Positions 62,276 through 64,000 of a stretch of 64,000 nt of DNA are shown piece by piece (the first letter of the stretch is position 1; every line of letters begins with the position of its first letter). Made by a program: the position numbers and the translations under genes. The notes under the pieces are model-generated. The model did no database searches. It was not told the DNA's origin and worked only from the letters and a program-made list of their open reading frames with translations. The stretch is from Thermoanaerobaculia bacterium (GTDB taxonomy: Bacteria; Acidobacteriota; Thermoanaerobaculia; Multivoradales; J023): NCBI GenBank assembly GCA_030431255.1, contig JAUIJL010000003.1, forward strand, positions 248,001-312,000, read 5' to 3'.

Positions 62276-64000
62276 GTTGATTCCTCCATGGCGTTGAGCC
62301 GGGCCACTTTCCAATACAGGCGTCGGCAAGCCTGTAGCAGCGCCAGGCGGTTCGAGCGTCGGCCCTCGTCTTCATCCATCACCAGCACGTCGGCAAAGAA
62401 GCGATCCAGGGTTGGTGCCAGGTCCAGGAGATGGTGAAGCGCTTGCTCGTAGTCGCTTGCCGAGATGGATTCGGCCAAGCTCTCGGAGACCTGTGTCATT
62501 TTTTCGTGTAGCTCGAGCTCAGCGGGCTCGGTGAGCGAATCCGGCACCAGCTGAGCTTCCGGGGAGCCGGCGGTCATTTTTGAAATGCGTTTGGCGGCCC
62601 GAACCAGACCGTTGAAAGCCTCCCGCTGCCGGACGGTTTGCAGGGCTTCCAGCCGGGCGATGAGGTCCGGCAGATCCCGGGTGCCGACCGCCTTGGCGGC
62701 TTCGATTTCGTCCCGTTTGAAGCCCTTGACGCCGAGCAGGTGGGTCAGGCGGTCGTCGAGGAATTGTTGGAGCTGCTTCAACAGATCCTCAGCGCTGTGA
62801 TCGAGACGATCCTCGTAGAGCTTGAGCGCCCGGGCCGACAGCAAATCCAGATCCAGAGACATATCTGCTTCGATCAGGATCCTGAGCATTCCGAGGGCCA
62901 GGGGACGCAGCTTGAAAGGATCGTGACGCTGGGTCGGTATGCCGTCGCCGATGCCGAAAAAGCCCACCAGACTACCGAGCCGATCGGCCACGGCGAGCAC
63001 CTGGCCGACCCGCGAGCGCGGAATCGGATCCGAGGTGGACCGCGGCTGGTATTGGTCGTGGACGGCTTGCCAGACCGCTTCCACATAACCTTCCTCTCGG
63101 GCGTAGAGGCCACCCATGGTGCCCCGGAGCTCCGGCAGCTCGAGCACCGCCGAGGTCGCCAGATCAGCTTTTAGCAGACCGGCGGCTTCGAGGGCGGAGT
63201 CGAGGATCTCCGGCTGCCCGAGCTCGCGGCAGGCGGGTTCGACCAAGGCCTTGAGCCGCCGGCTTTTCTCCGCCCAGGTGCCGAGGCGCTCGTGGAAGGT
63301 GAGCTGCTCGAGGCGGCGCACCCGTCGCGCCAGGGGGATCTTGCGATCCGTTTCGTAGAAGAATCGAGCGTCGGCCAGATGTCCCGCCACGGCGCACTCG
63401 TATCCCCGGCAGATCTTGCCTTCGGGATCGCCCGCACGGTCGATGACCGTGATGAAGAAGGGCAATAGACCCGTTTCGGAACGAACGGCAAAGGCCTGTT
63501 GGCGTTCGGCAAGGGTGTGGACCCAAAGCGGTTCCGGTAGGGTTAGCAGCTCGGGAGCGATGTCGCCGTGGATGACGGTGGGCACCGCACAGGAGGCGGC
63601 CACGCGGTTGAGCAAGCCGGGATGCTCTACCGGCTTGCCCCCCAGCTCCGCAGCCAGGTCCCGAATCTTCGATTTCAGCAGGGTCCGACGATCCTCGTAG
63701 GAGGGCACGATGCCTTGCTCCGCCAGGATTTCGCTCCAGGAGTCCCAACCGGTGATCGGTAAGGGCTCGTCGTCGAGGTGGCCGACGGTCCAGGCTTCGG
63801 CTTGCAGGCCCTCGAAGGCCTGGTCGAGGGGCGTGCCGTCCAGGAGTGCACAGAAACCGGTCACCGGACGGGGCCAGCGGTCGCTGCCGAACCCTCGATC
63901 CGAGGATTTGGTGAGCTCGCCGAGATGGCGGTGGATCATCTCGCTGATCAGAGGGTGGATCGGCCGGCCGTCCCGGGTTTTGACCACCGCCATGAAACGT

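Overview
The window is 64 kb of GC-rich, densely packed bacterial chromosome with about 50 genes on both strands. I saw no rRNA, tRNA, CRISPR array, transposase or phage module. The gene style suggests a free-living Gram-negative heterotroph, most like Acidobacteriota (Thermoanaerobaculia/Holophagae type): a Ser/Thr kinase with C-terminal TPRs, multiheme cytochromes, many PLP and M20 enzymes, an ImuAB cassette, a B-type L31, and secreted proteins ending in a shared DGFESG...W tail. That placement is inference; no marker such as rRNA is present to confirm it.

Layout. 1-5.7 kb is a redox/phosphopeptide-recognition operon: a decaheme-type cytochrome open at the left edge, a double-FHA protein, a flavin reductase-FHA-FHA-[2Fe-2S] fusion, and a GNAT enzyme. 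5.7-10.3 kb holds RecD2-like helicase, a small membrane-anchored protein and LigA. 10.3-13 kb is a divergent pair, an HTH-citrate synthase fusion facing a plain citrate synthase across an AT-rich operator. 13-22.3 kb holds phenylalanine hydroxylase, a lipoprotein, a PAS-AraC regulator, a beta-lactamase-fold hydrolase, PepD, a degenerate histidine kinase with a receiver, and a PRPP synthetase homologue. 22.5-31 kb holds a membrane phosphodiesterase, a DUF4199-like protein, an orphan TAXI binding protein with a carboxylate-amine ligase, a PilZ protein, L31B/L28, and an M20 deacylase. 31.4-38.5 kb is a five-gene operon: PLP lyase-like enzyme, ureidopropionase-like nitrilase, YgeY-type hydrolase, threonine-synthase-like enzyme and a TPR kinase. 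38.5-48.8 kb holds a repeat-rich secreted protein, a protein made almost wholly of LDxN heptads, two alpha/beta hydrolases, an acyltransferase, a 1011-residue protein with a DUF4062-like head and a metal-less cyclase-like domain, and a cystathionine beta-synthase core enzyme. 48.8-57.6 kb holds a two-component system, a GT-C glycosyltransferase, a second DGFESG protein and ImuB/ImuA. 57.6-64 kb holds a repeat-bearing AT-rich gap, an EamA transporter, RNase III, MutL and GlyS (cut by the right edge).

The strongest candidates for undescribed biology are the FHA-linked electron-transfer operon, the DUF4062/pseudo-cyclase protein, the citrate-synthase-derived regulator with its operator, the YgeY-PLP catabolic operon with its own kinase, and short intergenic tandem arrays that share a 14-bp period, differ in sequence, and sit upstream of gene starts.
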